A stretch of DNA of 64,000 nt from Streptomyces diacarni (GTDB taxonomy: Bacteria > Actinomycetota > Actinomycetes > Streptomycetales > Streptomycetaceae): NCBI RefSeq assembly GCF_003323715.1, contig NZ_QOIN01000039.1:269692-333691 (forward strand), in the 5' to 3' direction. Every line of letters starts with the position of its first letter. Position 1 is the stretch's first letter. The notes beneath the pieces were generated by a model. That model did no database searches and was not told where the DNA came from. It worked only from the letters and a program-made list of their open reading frames with translations. The position numbers and the translations under genes are program-made. Positions 42,767-51,387 of this stretch are shown here, piece after piece.

Positions 42767-43614
42767 GCACCGCCGTGGCAGTCGGGACCAGTATGCGCGC
42801 GTGCGCGCGTGTCGCCACCGAGTCGGCCCCCGGGCCCGGGGGCCGGCCGCGCACGCGGATCAGTGGGCTGCGCTCCCAGGCGCCGCTCATGCTGTTCACG
42901 ACCAGGGCCAAGGAAGGGGAACCGTCTGTCGCGCACCGGGGCGTCCCCGCGCGGGTGAGCGTGGCGGCCGGCGCCGCGGGACCGATCGGCGGAGACGAAC
43001 TGCGGCTGGAGGTCGAGGTCGGTCCCGGCAGCGTCCTCGTGCTCAGCGAGGTCTCGCCCTCGCTGCTCCTCCCCGGCAGGGAAGGCCGTGTGTCCACGAC
43101 GCGCGTGCGGATCAGCGTCGCCACGGGCGGGACGCTGGTCTGGCTTCCCGAGCCGCTGGTCGCCGCCCGTGGCTGCGACCACCTCAACGAGGTGCGGGTG
43201 GACCTGGCCGACGACGCCGCGCTGCTGATGCGGGAGGAGGTGGTGCTCGGCCGCCACGGCGAGACCGGCGGGCGCGTGCGGCTGAGCACCCGGGTGCGGC
43301 GCTCCGGTCGTGCGCTGCTGTGCCAGGACCTCGAACTGGGCACCGGGGCAGGTCGTACGCCCGTGGTCGCCCACGGCCACCGGGCGGTGGGGTCCGTCCT
43401 CGTCGCCGACCCGCTGTGGTGCGCTCAGGAGGCACGGTCACGCCCGCGGACGCGGTTGCTGTCCGGCGACGCCGTGGTGACCCCTCTCCCCCAGGGCGCG
43501 GCCCTGATCAGTGCGCTCTGCCAGGACAACGCGTCCCTCCGCGACACGCTCCGCTCAGGCCTGGCGGCACTCGGCCCGCCCTGGACCCCCCGCCCCGTAC
43601 CCCCTCCCCCGTAA
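42763..43614 (+). CDS. ureD: Urease accessory protein UreD (cluster 2)
   Basis: A 283-residue protein from GTG 42763. [33 protein letters not shown] and LEPLV-type core strands ([20 protein letters not shown]), followed by the [19 protein letters not shown] motif, fit the UreD/UreH scaffold. It is longer than the cluster 1 copy by about 24 residues, mostly at the N-terminus. Here ureD precedes ureG, the reverse of cluster 1. Confidence 0.88.
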   Translation: MSTAVAVGTSMRACARVATESAPGPGGRPRTRISGLRSQAPLMLFTTRAKEGEPSVAHRGVPARVSVAAGAAGPIGGDELRLEVEVGPGSVLVLSEVSPSLLLPGREGRVSTTRVRISVATGGTLVWLPEPLVAARGCDHLNEVRVDLADDAALLMREEVVLGRHGETGGRVRLSTRVRRSGRALLCQDLELGTGAGRTPVVAHGHRAVGSVLVADPLWCAQEARSRPRTRLLSGDAVVTPLPQGAALISALCQDNASLRDTLRSGLAALGPPWTPRPVPPPP

Positions 43615-43624
43615 GGACACAGTG

Positions 43625-44329
43625 ATGGCAGCCCCCGTTGGAGACCACATGCCGCGCAGAGCCCTGCGCCTCGGAGTTGCCGGGCCCGTGGGCACCGGCA
43701 AGAGCTCCCTCATCGCGACCGTGTGCCGGAACATGGCCGCGGAACTGGAGATCGGTGTCGTGACGAACGACATCTACACCGACGAGGACGCCCGCTTCCT
43801 GCGCGCCAGCGGGGTCCTGTCCGCGGCCAGGATCCGCGCGGTGGAGACCGGCGCCTGCCCGCACACGGCCATCAGGGACGACATCACGATGAACCTCATC
43901 GCTGTCGAGGACATGGAGCGCGACGTCGGACCGCTCGACCTGGTGCTGGTGGAGAGCGGAGGCGACAACCTCACGGCGACGTTCTCCCCCGGCCTCGTCG
44001 ACGCCCAGGTGTTCGTCCTCGACGTGGCCGGGGGCGGGGACGTGGTGCGCAAGGGTGGGCCAGGCATCGCCCGCGCCGACCTGCTGGCCGTCAACAAGGT
44101 CGACCTGGCTCCGTACGTGGACGTCGACGTGGACCGGATGGTCGCGGAAGGGGCTGCCGCGCGAGGCGGTGCCCCCGTCCTCGCGCTGTCCCGGCACCGC
44201 CCAGAGACGGTCGACGAGCTGTGCGCCTGGATCAGACGCCTGGCCGGTGACCACGCGGCGGGCCGCCACACACCCACCGATCCCGGAGCACCGGCCCACC
44301 ACCACCATGCGCACGTCAGGGCCACGTGA
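43625..44329 (+). CDS. ureG: Urease accessory GTPase UreG (cluster 2)
   Basis: A 234-residue GTPase starting at ATG 43625 (or GTG 43622) with AAGGA upstream. P-loop [38 protein letters not shown] and [13 protein letters not shown] are all present. The C-terminus ends [10 protein letters not shown], a likely nickel-binding tail, while the His-rich N-terminus of the cluster 1 copy is absent. It is the last gene of the operon and is convergent with a PHP-domain gene 19 bp away. Confidence 0.95.
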   Translation: MAAPVGDHMPRRALRLGVAGPVGTGKSSLIATVCRNMAAELEIGVVTNDIYTDEDARFLRASGVLSAARIRAVETGACPHTAIRDDITMNLIAVEDMERDVGPLDLVLVESGGDNLTATFSPGLVDAQVFVLDVAGGGDVVRKGGPGIARADLLAVNKVDLAPYVDVDVDRMVAEGAAARGGAPVLALSRHRPETVDELCAWIRRLAGDHAAGRHTPTDPGAPAHHHHAHVRAT

Positions 44330-44348
44330 GGCGGCTTCGAAGGGGCGG

Positions 44349-45365
44349 TCAGCTCCCGGCCGTCCAGTGCAGCAGTTCCCCGGCCTGCAGCGTGTTGACG
44401 ACCCGTTCCGGCGGCACCCCGCACTCGACGGCACGCAGGCAGCCGCCCGCCTGCCAGTCGAGCTGACCGGGTGCGTGCGCGTCGGTGTCGAGGGCGAACC
44501 ACGCTCCCGCGTCGAGCGCCTGCCGCAGCAGGCGGCGCGGTGGGTCGCTGCGCTCCGGACGGCAGTTGATCTCCACAGCCGTCCGTGACTCCGCGCACGC
44601 GGCGAAGACCTCCTCCGCGTCGAACTCCGATTCGGGCCGCCCCCTGCCCGACAGCAGCCGGCCCGTGCAGTGGCCCAGCACGTCCACCAGTGGATCGCGG
44701 ACCGCCCGCAGCAGGCGCGGCGTCATCAGGTCCCCGGACATCCGCAGCTTCGAGTGCACCGACGCGACCACCACGTCGAGCCGGGCCAGCAACTCCTCGT
44801 CCTGGTCGAGCGTCCCGTCCTCCAGGATGTCGCACTCGATACCGGTGAGCAGCCGGAACGGAGCCAGCCGCTCGTTCACCTCCGCGACCACGTCCAGTTG
44901 CCTGCGCAGCCGCTCCGCCGACAGGCCGCCCGCGATCGTCAGCCGCGGGGAGTGGTCGGTGAGGACCGCCCACTCGTGGCCGAGCGCCTTGGCCGTCGCC
45001 GCCATCTCCGCCAGGGAGCTGCCGCCGTCCGACCAGTCGGAGTGCAGATGGCAGTCGCCGCGCAGCGCCGCCCGCAGAGCGCGCGCCGCCGTGGGCAGCG
45101 GCGCCTCGTCGGCCACCTCGGCCTCCAGCTTCGCCAGGTATCCCGGCACGCCGCCGGCCAGCGCCTCCCGTACGACCTGGGCGGTCTTGGGCCCCACGCC
45201 CCGCAGCGACTCCAGCGTGCCGCCGGCGGCCCGCTGCTCGGTCTCCCCCGCGGGAAGCGCGGCCAGTACCTGGGCAGCCGTGCGGAAGGCCCGCACCCGG
45301 TACGTCGGTGCCTGTGCGCGCTCCAGCAGAAAGGCGATCCGCTCCAGCGCCGCCCGCGGCTCCAC
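44349..45365 (-). CDS. PHP-domain phosphoesterase with N-terminal helix-hairpin-helix
   Basis: A 338-residue protein starting at GTG 45365 behind GGAAGGGG. Residues about 1-90 resemble the helix-hairpin-helix 8-kDa-like domain of family X DNA polymerases (YRVRAFRTAAQVLAAL, LRGVGPKTAQVVREAL). Residues about 100-330 are a PHP domain with metal ligands in GDCHLHSDWSDGG, TDHSPR, GIECDIL, SVHSKL, GHCTGR and FALDTDAHAP. This looks like PolX with the nucleotidyltransferase part missing. Family members hydrolyse phosphoesters, often 3'-phosphates in DNA repair. The precise substrate is unknown. Confidence 0.85.
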   Translation of the reverse strand: MEPRAALERIAFLLERAQAPTYRVRAFRTAAQVLAALPAGETEQRAAGGTLESLRGVGPKTAQVVREALAGGVPGYLAKLEAEVADEAPLPTAARALRAALRGDCHLHSDWSDGGSSLAEMAATAKALGHEWAVLTDHSPRLTIAGGLSAERLRRQLDVVAEVNERLAPFRLLTGIECDILEDGTLDQDEELLARLDVVVASVHSKLRMSGDLMTPRLLRAVRDPLVDVLGHCTGRLLSGRGRPESEFDAEEVFAACAESRTAVEINCRPERSDPPRRLLRQALDAGAWFALDTDAHAPGQLDWQAGGCLRAVECGVPPERVVNTLQAGELLHWTAGS

Positions 45366-45485
45366 CTGTGCCCCTTCCGCAGCCGTCGGTGCCAGGCTAC
45401 GACCGGGCGGCCCGGCACGCCTGGCGAAGCAGAGGGCACCGGCGTGACCAGCCCTTGCGCGCCGCGGAGTCGCTCAGTGGCCCGC

Positions 45486-46739
45486 TCAGTTGCCCGAAGC
45501 GGCAGGGCGGGCCTCCCTGGGCAGGCCGAGCACCCGTTCGGCGATGATGTTGCGCTGGATCTCGTTCGAGCCCGCGTAGAGGGTGTCGGCCCGTGAGAAG
45601 AGGAAGAGCCGCTGCCAGTCGTCGAGGTCGTACGGTGCGTCGGCGAGCATCCCGCCGGCGCCGAGGACATCCATCGCGAGTTCGCCGAGCTGCCGGTGCC
45701 AGGTCGCCCAGAAGATCTTGCCGATCGACGCCTCGGGACCCGGTGCGCCGGCCGCGACCGCGTCGAGCATCCGCAGGGCGTTGAACCGTATGGTCTCCAG
45801 ACCGATCCAGGCCTGGGCGATCCGGTCGCGGATCAGCGGGTCGTCGGCCGCTCCGTTGCGGCGGGCCAGATCGATGAGGGCTTCCAGCTCCCGGCGGAAC
45901 CCGACCTGCTGCCCCAGCGTGGAGACCCCTCGCTCGAAGCCGAGCGTGGCCATGGCCACCTTCCAGCCGTCGCCGAGGGCTCCGACGAGGTGTGCCGCGT
46001 CGGTGCGCGCACCGTCGAAGAAGACCTCGTTGAACTCGGAGGTGCCGGTCAGCTGGGTGATGGGGCGGATCTCCACTCCCGGCTGGTCGAGCGGCACCAG
46101 GAGGTACGACAGGCCGCGGTGGCGCGCCGAGCCGGCTTCCGTGCGGGCGAGCACGAAGCACCAGTCGGACTCGTGGGCGAGCGAGGTCCAGATCTTCTGC
46201 CCCGTGACGACCCACTGGCCCGCACCGCTGCCTGGCTCGCCCCTGCCGCTGCCATCCGTGCCGCTGCCGGGCTCGCCCGCAGCGGAGCCTGGCGCCCCGT
46301 CCCACTCGGCCCGGGTGCGGATGTTGGCCAGGTCGGAGCCGGCGTCCGGCTCGCTGTACCCCTGGCACCACAGCTCGTCGACGGCGACGATCCGGGGCAG
46401 GAAGCGGGCGCGCTGTTCCGGGGTGCCGAAGGCGATCAGGGTGGGGCCGAGCAGTTGTTCACCGATGTGTCCCACCCGGGCGGGCGCGTCGGCGAGGGCG
46501 TACTCCTCGTGGAAGGCGACCTGTTGTTCCAGGGTGGCTCCCCGGCCGCCGTACTCCGCCGGCCATCCGACGCAGGTCCAGCCCGCCGTGGCCATGTGCC
46601 GTTCCCAGGCGAGGCGTTCGGCGAAGGCCTCGTGCTCCCGGCCTGGTCCGCCACGGCCGCGCAGGCCGGCGAACGCGCCGGTGAGGTTCGCCCGCAACCA
46701 GCCGCGTATCTCCGCTCGGAACTCCTCGACGCTGCTCAT
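45486..46739 (-). CDS. Acyl-CoA dehydrogenase (FadE-type, possible heteromer subunit A)
   Basis: A 417-residue flavoprotein starting at ATG 46739. It shows the ACAD substrate/FAD loop CQGYSEPDAGSDLANIRTRA near 124-143, WTSLAHESDWCFVLART, and the C-terminal LYAGSNEIQRNIIAERVLGL. A low-complexity Gly/Ser/Pro insertion of about 28 residues (SAAGEPGSGTDGSGRGEPGS) interrupts the middle beta domain at about 150-177. The gene is divergent from a second, shorter ACAD with a palindromic operator between. Such pairs in actinobacteria often form alpha2-beta2 dehydrogenases acting on steroid side-chain or ring CoA esters. The substrate is not determined. Confidence 0.88.
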   Translation of the reverse strand: MSSVEEFRAEIRGWLRANLTGAFAGLRGRGGPGREHEAFAERLAWERHMATAGWTCVGWPAEYGGRGATLEQQVAFHEEYALADAPARVGHIGEQLLGPTLIAFGTPEQRARFLPRIVAVDELWCQGYSEPDAGSDLANIRTRAEWDGAPGSAAGEPGSGTDGSGRGEPGSGAGQWVVTGQKIWTSLAHESDWCFVLARTEAGSARHRGLSYLLVPLDQPGVEIRPITQLTGTSEFNEVFFDGARTDAAHLVGALGDGWKVAMATLGFERGVSTLGQQVGFRRELEALIDLARRNGAADDPLIRDRIAQAWIGLETIRFNALRMLDAVAAGAPGPEASIGKIFWATWHRQLGELAMDVLGAGGMLADAPYDLDDWQRLFLFSRADTLYAGSNEIQRNIIAERVLGLPREARPAASGN

Positions 46740-46753
46740 GGACGTACGCTAAT

Positions 46754-46771
46754 CTACCAAACACTTGTTAG
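46754..46771. promoter_or_regulatory. Candidate TetR-family (KstR2-like) operator
   Basis: CTACCAAACACTTGTTAG is an 18-bp imperfect palindrome between the divergent acyl-CoA dehydrogenase genes. The core ACCAAACACTTGTT differs at one defined position from the published KstR2 consensus AnCAAGnnCTTGnT. It lies 15 bp upstream of the minus-strand ATG. Confidence 0.55.
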
Positions 46772-46827
46772 GGAAGCCGGTCGGGCCCGCCCGCGCCGCT
46801 CGGCCCGCGCGGAAGGGAGCCAGGCGA

Positions 46828-47940
46828 GTGAGGCTGACACAGGAACAGGAAGCGCTGCGATCCGCCGTACGGGCACTGCTCGCGCGGCACCAAGGCGCGG
46901 CCGCCTGGCGCCCGCTGACCGAACAGATCGGCGTCGCGGGACTCCTGGTCCCCGAGGAGTACGGAGGGGCGGGCTGCGGGGCGCGGGAGTCCGCCGTGGT
47001 GCTGGAGGAGCTGGGCAGGACACTGAGCCCCGCCCCCTGCCTCGGTTCCGCCGTGGTGGCGGTGCGCGCGCTGCTCGCCTCCGGCGACGCCGCCGCGTGC
47101 GCCCGCCTGCTGCCCGGCATCGCCGACGGCACGACGGTGGCCACACTCGCCTGGGCCGAGGACGGCTCCTGGGACCCGGCGGCGCTGCGCGGCGAAGCCA
47201 CACAGCACGCCGAAGGGTACTGGCGGATCACCGCGGCCAAGGAACACGTCCTCGACGGCTCGGATGCCGACGTGGTGCTCGTCGCCGCCCGCACCCGCTC
47301 GGGCGTCTCACTCTTCGAGGTGGCGGCGCGGGACGGCGGGCTGAGCCGCGAGGCACTGGTCACCATGGACCAGACCCGCTCGCTGGCGCGCCTCGCGTTC
47401 GACGGGGCCGAGGGCCGGCTCATCGGGACGGACGGCGACGGGGCCCGGGTCCTCGCCCACGTCCTGGACCATGCGTGCACCGCCCTGGCCGCTGAGCAGG
47501 TGGGCGCGGCCGAGCACTGCCTCGAACGCACGGTCGCCTACGCCGGTCAGCGCGTCCAGTTCGGCCGCCCGATCGGCTCCTTCCAGGCCGTCAAGCACCG
47601 GCTGGCGGACGCCTACGTGCTGGTCGAGTCGGCCCGCTCGGCCGCACTGGGCGCGGCCGTCGCGGCGGCCGCCGACGCACCGGACCTCACGCGCCACGCG
47701 GCCGCCGCCAAGTCGGCCTGCTCCGAGGCGCTCGCGGCGGTCGCGGGCGAGATGATCCAGCTGCACGGCGGCATCGGCATCACCTGGGAAGCCGACGCCC
47801 ACCGCTACTTCAAACGCGCCCACGGGGCTGCGCAGCTCTTCGGTCCACCCGCCTGGCACCGGCAACGGCTCCTGGCCGAACTGGGCCTGGCGGCGCCCCG
47901 GACGGGCCTGTCAGCGGCGGAAGGCACCTCGCGGGCATGA
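46828..47940 (+). CDS. Acyl-CoA dehydrogenase (possible heteromer subunit B)
   Basis: A 370-residue ACAD-fold protein; the start is GTG 46828 with GGGAGCCAGG upstream, since the frame above it overlaps the operator. GVAGLLVPEEYGGAG near 34-48, AGQRVQFGRPIGSFQAVKHR near 248-267 and LHGGIGITWEADAHRYFKRA near 315-334 are present. It is shorter and weaker in the central domain than the 417-residue partner. This fits the smaller subunit of mycobacterial-type paired FadE enzymes. Divergent transcription from one operator region supports joint regulation. Confidence 0.87.
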   Translation: MRLTQEQEALRSAVRALLARHQGAAAWRPLTEQIGVAGLLVPEEYGGAGCGARESAVVLEELGRTLSPAPCLGSAVVAVRALLASGDAAACARLLPGIADGTTVATLAWAEDGSWDPAALRGEATQHAEGYWRITAAKEHVLDGSDADVVLVAARTRSGVSLFEVAARDGGLSREALVTMDQTRSLARLAFDGAEGRLIGTDGDGARVLAHVLDHACTALAAEQVGAAEHCLERTVAYAGQRVQFGRPIGSFQAVKHRLADAYVLVESARSAALGAAVAAAADAPDLTRHAAAAKSACSEALAAVAGEMIQLHGGIGITWEADAHRYFKRAHGAAQLFGPPAWHRQRLLAELGLAAPRTGLSAAEGTSRA

Positions 47941-48041
47941 CGCCCTTCGCACCAGCCCCCGCTCACCCCTTCGGCCGTATCCGGATGGCCACGGCGGCGC
48001 GTGAGCAGCAGCGTGGAGGCACCCGACCCAGGGAGCATCCG

Positions 48042-48488
48042 ATGGCTCAGCCGACAGCACCGGGGCCCGCCCCTCAGGGGTCTTCCGGCGACAGCTCACA
48101 CACCCGCGCCTGGGCGGTCGGAGGCACCGTCTTCGCCGGGGTCGTGCTCGTCGTGAACGGTCTGCTGGACATCCTCAAGGGCATCACCGCGGTCGCCTCC
48201 GACCAGATCTACACCGGGATCGACGACTACGTGTTCCGGTTCAACCTCACCGCGTGGGGCTGGGCCCTGCTGGCGGTCGGCGTGGTCGCCCTGGCCGCCG
48301 GCCTCGGCCTGCTCGCCGACGCGCTGTGGGCCCGGATCGTGGGCGTCACGATGGCCTCGCTCAGCCTGCTCGCGAACTTTCTGTGGCTCCCCTACCAGCC
48401 GCTGTGGGCCGTCGTCTCGATCGGCCTCGGCGCCTGGGTGATCTGGGCGCTGACGGCGAACCGCTCGGTGGGCTCCTCCTCCCTGTGA
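48042..48488 (+). CDS. DUF7144-type four-helix membrane protein
   Basis: A 148-residue protein; the start ATG 48042 has GGGAG six bases upstream, and the longer frame to 47937 is unlikely. After a Pro/Ser-rich N-terminus it has four membrane helices. The short loop QIYTGIDDYVFRFNLTAWGW and WARIVGVTMASLSLLANFLW match a common actinobacterial membrane family (DUF7144). The function is unknown. It is convergent with the IclR gene, with an 18-bp gap. Confidence 0.8.
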   Translation: MAQPTAPGPAPQGSSGDSSHTRAWAVGGTVFAGVVLVVNGLLDILKGITAVASDQIYTGIDDYVFRFNLTAWGWALLAVGVVALAAGLGLLADALWARIVGVTMASLSLLANFLWLPYQPLWAVVSIGLGAWVIWALTANRSVGSSSL

Positions 48489-48506
48489 CCCTTCGGGCCT
48501 GGGCTC

Positions 48507-49373
48507 TCATGCCGTCCTGCCGCCACCCCTGACCCCGGCGGCTCCGGGCGCGGGGGCCGTCGCGGCCGCGGGGGCGATCAGGTCCCGGATGTCCTCGGCC
48601 GCCCGCCGCGCCCGCGTGCCCAGTTCGGCGAACCGCGACTCGGGAACGCGGTCCTTCGGGCCCCACACGCTCACGACGGCCACGGGCCGCTGCCAGGCGT
48701 CGAGCACGGGAGCGGCGACACCGTTCAGCTGCGGCTCCAGCTCGCCGAGGCTGACGCTGTATCCCTGCGTGCGGATGCCGGCGAGCTCGTCGTGCAGGGT
48801 CCCCCTGTCGGTGCGGGTGGTCTCGGTGAACTCGGCGAGGGGTCCGGAGAGCATCGCCTCCACCTCCTCGGCCGGCAGCCAGGCCAGCAGCGCCTTGCCC
48901 GCCGAGGAGGCGTGGATCGGTACCTGGCGCCCCAGCCAGCGTGCCGTCAGCACGACGGGCGGGGTCACCTCGTCGACATAGGTCAGTCCGAGGCGCTGGG
49001 CGACGGCCAGGTTAGCGGTCTCGCCCGACTGGTGGCACAGCCGCTCCAGCACGGGGTGCGCGCGCCGGATCAGGCCCTCGATGCCCGCGGTCGCCGCCAT
49101 CGTCGTCACGGCCGAACCGATGGTGTAGCGGTTGGTCAGCGGATCCCGTTCGACCATCGCGTGGTGTTCGAGGGTCGCCAGCAGCCGCCAGGCGGTCGCG
49201 CGGTTGAGCCCGCACTCAACCGCCAGCTCCGCCACGGGCCTCCCTTTCGGCGCGCTCGCCGCCACGGCGTTGAGCAGCGCGATGGCGCGCTCCAACGACT
49301 GCACCCGGCCGCCCGCCGGGGGGCCGCCGGCCGGGGGTGCCTGTTCCTGTTCGGGGGCGTGTGCCGCCGCCAT
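48507..49373 (-). CDS. IclR-family regulator of the carnitine-type operon
   Basis: A 288-residue regulator starting at ATG 49373 behind AGGAGG. After a Pro/Gly-rich N-terminus, the winged helix (about 25-85) reads VAELAVECGLNRATAWRLLA. The effector domain has IHASSAGKALLAWLPAEEVE and GELEPQLNGVAAPVLD. It is divergent from the thioesterase-led operon, whose promoter carries a long palindrome (49558-49590). The effector is probably a quaternary-amine acid or its CoA ester if the operon assignment is right. Confidence 0.88.
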   Translation of the reverse strand: MAAAHAPEQEQAPPAGGPPAGGRVQSLERAIALLNAVAASAPKGRPVAELAVECGLNRATAWRLLATLEHHAMVERDPLTNRYTIGSAVTTMAATAGIEGLIRRAHPVLERLCHQSGETANLAVAQRLGLTYVDEVTPPVVLTARWLGRQVPIHASSAGKALLAWLPAEEVEAMLSGPLAEFTETTRTDRGTLHDELAGIRTQGYSVSLGELEPQLNGVAAPVLDAWQRPVAVVSVWGPKDRVPESRFAELGTRARRAAEDIRDLIAPAAATAPAPGAAGVRGGGRTA

Positions 49374-49529
49374 CCGGTGCCTCCTGCCACGTCTTCTCTC
49401 CTCCCGGCAGCGTAATGGGCCCGCATGACTCGCCTCTCCCCTGAGCGGGGCGAGCGACGCGTCCCGCTCCGCGCCGCCGCTCGTGCCGACGGGTGGCCTG
49501 TCCACGGGTGGCCTGCCGACGCTCCGCGC

Positions 49530-49559
49530 TTGACGAGGCGGCCGCATGCTCCGTACGTT
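49530..49559 (+). promoter_or_regulatory. Predicted promoter of the thioesterase operon
   Basis: TTGACG (49530-49535), 18 bp, then TACGTT (49554-49559). The operator at 49558-49590 overlaps the -10 box and the expected start site, as for a repressed promoter. Confidence 0.5.
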
Positions 49560-49590
49560 CACATTATGAGCGGCCGCCGCATAATGCGAA
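49558..49590. promoter_or_regulatory. Candidate IclR operator (11-11-11 inverted repeat)
   Basis: TTCACATTATG (49558-49568) and CATAATGCGAA (49580-49590) are inverted repeats matching at 10 of 11 bases, separated by 11 bp. Its position between the divergent IclR gene and the thioesterase makes it the likely binding site. Confidence 0.65.
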
Positions 49591-49637
49591 CAGCACGTGT
49601 GCGGCGGCCCGCGTACCGCACACCGCGAGGAGGTTGG

Positions 49638-50213
49638 ATGAGCAGCGCCACGTCAGAGCCCGGCCGTCCCGACAGGGTGGTGACCCCGTACGAGGGCACA
49701 GGGCACAGGGACTGGGACGACGCGAGGGAGATCCCCACTCCGCTGCGGCTGCACGAGACCCCTGTCAGCCCCCGGTGGGTCGACTACAACGGACACATGA
49801 GCGAGTCGTGCTACTTGCTCGTCTTCGGTGACAACTCCGACGCCTTCTTCCGCTACATCGGGATCGGCGAGGACTACCGCGCGGCGGGACGCTCCCTCTA
49901 CACGGTCGAGTCACACCTGCACAACAAGCGCGAAGTGACCGAGGGCGAACCGCTCCGGCTCAGCCTGCGGCTCCTCGACTTCGACGCCAAGCGCGTCCAC
50001 CTCTTCCACGAGATGCGGCACGGCGCCGACGGCACGCTGCTGGCCACGGCCGAGCAGATGCTCGTGCACGTGGACGCCGGCCAGGGGCGTTCCTGCCCGC
50101 TGCCCGCCGAGCTGCAACAGCGTCTGGGCGCCGTCCACCGCGCCCACTCCGCGGCCCCGCTGCCCGAAGTGGTCGGCAAACCGATGGGCATCCGACGAGA
50201 CCGGAACACGTGA
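49638..50213 (+). CDS. Hotdog-fold thioesterase, betainyl-CoA thioesterase-like
   Basis: A 191-residue protein starting at ATG 49638 behind GCGAGGAGG. PRWVDYNGHMSESCYLLVFG near 48-67 is the 4HBT hotdog signature, with Asp as the likely catalytic residue. LYTVESHLHNKREVTEGEPL and KRVHLFHEMRHGADG resemble the thioesterase domain found in or beside L-carnitine dehydrogenases (betainyl-CoA thioesterase). It would hydrolyse a CoA ester to free acid. It is the first gene of an operon with an acyl-CoA dehydrogenase 13 bp on, a synthetase and a CaiD homologue. The substrate is inferred. Confidence 0.8.
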   Translation: MSSATSEPGRPDRVVTPYEGTGHRDWDDAREIPTPLRLHETPVSPRWVDYNGHMSESCYLLVFGDNSDAFFRYIGIGEDYRAAGRSLYTVESHLHNKREVTEGEPLRLSLRLLDFDAKRVHLFHEMRHGADGTLLATAEQMLVHVDAGQGRSCPLPAELQQRLGAVHRAHSAAPLPEVVGKPMGIRRDRNT

Positions 50214-50226
50214 GGGAGCACAGCAC

Positions 50227-51387
50227 ATGCAGTTCGCGCTGACGGACGAACAGCGGATGATCGTGGAGACGGTGCGGAAGTTCGTCACCACGGAACTCGA
50301 CCCGCACGCCGACGAGGTGGAGCGGACGGACGAGGTGTCGCCACAGCTGGCCCGGCGGATCAGGAAGAAGGCGCTCGACGCCGGGCTCTACGCGGCGAAC
50401 ATGCCGGCGGAGCTGGGCGGCGCCGGGCTCGACGCGGTGAGCATGACCCTGGTCGAACGGGAACTGGGGCGTACCGGATACGCGTTGCAGATGCTCGTCG
50501 CGCGCCCCAGCAACATCCTGGAGGCCTGCCGGGGCGAGCAGCGGGAACGGTACCTGCTGCCGACGATCAGGGGTGAGCGGCACGACTGTCTGGCCATGAC
50601 GGAGCCGGGCGCCGGGTCGGACGTGCGGAGCATGAGGACGCGCGCCGAGCGGGACGGCGGCAGCTACGTCCTCAACGGCACCAAGCACTTCATCAGCCAC
50701 GCCGACGCCGCCGACTTCGCCGTCCTGTTCGCCGCCACCGGCACCGAGGAGACGGCACGCGGCACCAAGAGCCTGATCACCGCGTTCCTCGTGGACCTCG
50801 ACACCCCAGGCGTCGAGGTCCGGCGCGGTTCGGCATGTGTCTCGCACCGCGGCTACCACCAGTGCGAACTCTCCTTCACCGACGTCCGCGTCGCCACAGC
50901 GCAGCGGCTCGGCGAGGAGGGCAAGGGCTTCGAGCTGATGGGCGAGTGGCTGGGCGCCAGCCGGCTGTCCGTCGCCGCGACCAGTGTGGGCCGCGCGCGC
51001 CGGGTGCTGGAGATGACGACGCAGTGGGCGGCCGAGAGGGAGCAGTTCGGCCGGCCCATCGGACGCTTCCAGGGAGTCGGCTTCCCGCTCGCCGACATGG
51101 CGACCGAACTGGAGGCCGCCGAACTGCTGACCCTGCGGGCCGCGTGGAAGCAGGACCAGGGGCTCATGACCGACCAGGACGTGGCCATGGCCAAGCTCTA
51201 CGCCACCGAGGCACTGGCCCGGATCACCGACCGTGCGGTGCAGATCTTCGGCGGCATGGGGCTCATGGAGGAACTTCCCGTCGAACGGTACTGGCGCGAC
51301 GCGCGTGTCGAACGGATCTGGGACGGCACCAGCGAGATACAGCGCCACATCATCTCCCGCTCCATGCTGCGTCCGCTGGGCTCCTGA
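50227..51387 (+). CDS. Acyl-CoA dehydrogenase, possible gamma-butyrobetainyl-/crotonobetainyl-CoA enzyme
   Basis: A 386-residue ACAD starting at ATG 50227 with GGGAG upstream. CLAMTEPGAGSDVRSMRTRA near 122-141, HFISHADAADFAVLF, EREQFGRPIGRFQGVGFPLA near 276-295 and the C-terminal WDGTSEIQRHIISRSML are all normal for a homotetrameric enzyme. It lies directly upstream of a synthetase and a CaiD-like hydratase, so an attractive role is oxidation of gamma-butyrobetainyl-CoA to crotonobetainyl-CoA (or the reverse, as for CaiA). The sequence alone proves only a short-chain ACAD. Confidence 0.88.
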   Translation: MQFALTDEQRMIVETVRKFVTTELDPHADEVERTDEVSPQLARRIRKKALDAGLYAANMPAELGGAGLDAVSMTLVERELGRTGYALQMLVARPSNILEACRGEQRERYLLPTIRGERHDCLAMTEPGAGSDVRSMRTRAERDGGSYVLNGTKHFISHADAADFAVLFAATGTEETARGTKSLITAFLVDLDTPGVEVRRGSACVSHRGYHQCELSFTDVRVATAQRLGEEGKGFELMGEWLGASRLSVAATSVGRARRVLEMTTQWAAEREQFGRPIGRFQGVGFPLADMATELEAAELLTLRAAWKQDQGLMTDQDVAMAKLYATEALARITDRAVQIFGGMGLMEELPVERYWRDARVERIWDGTSEIQRHIISRSMLRPLGS

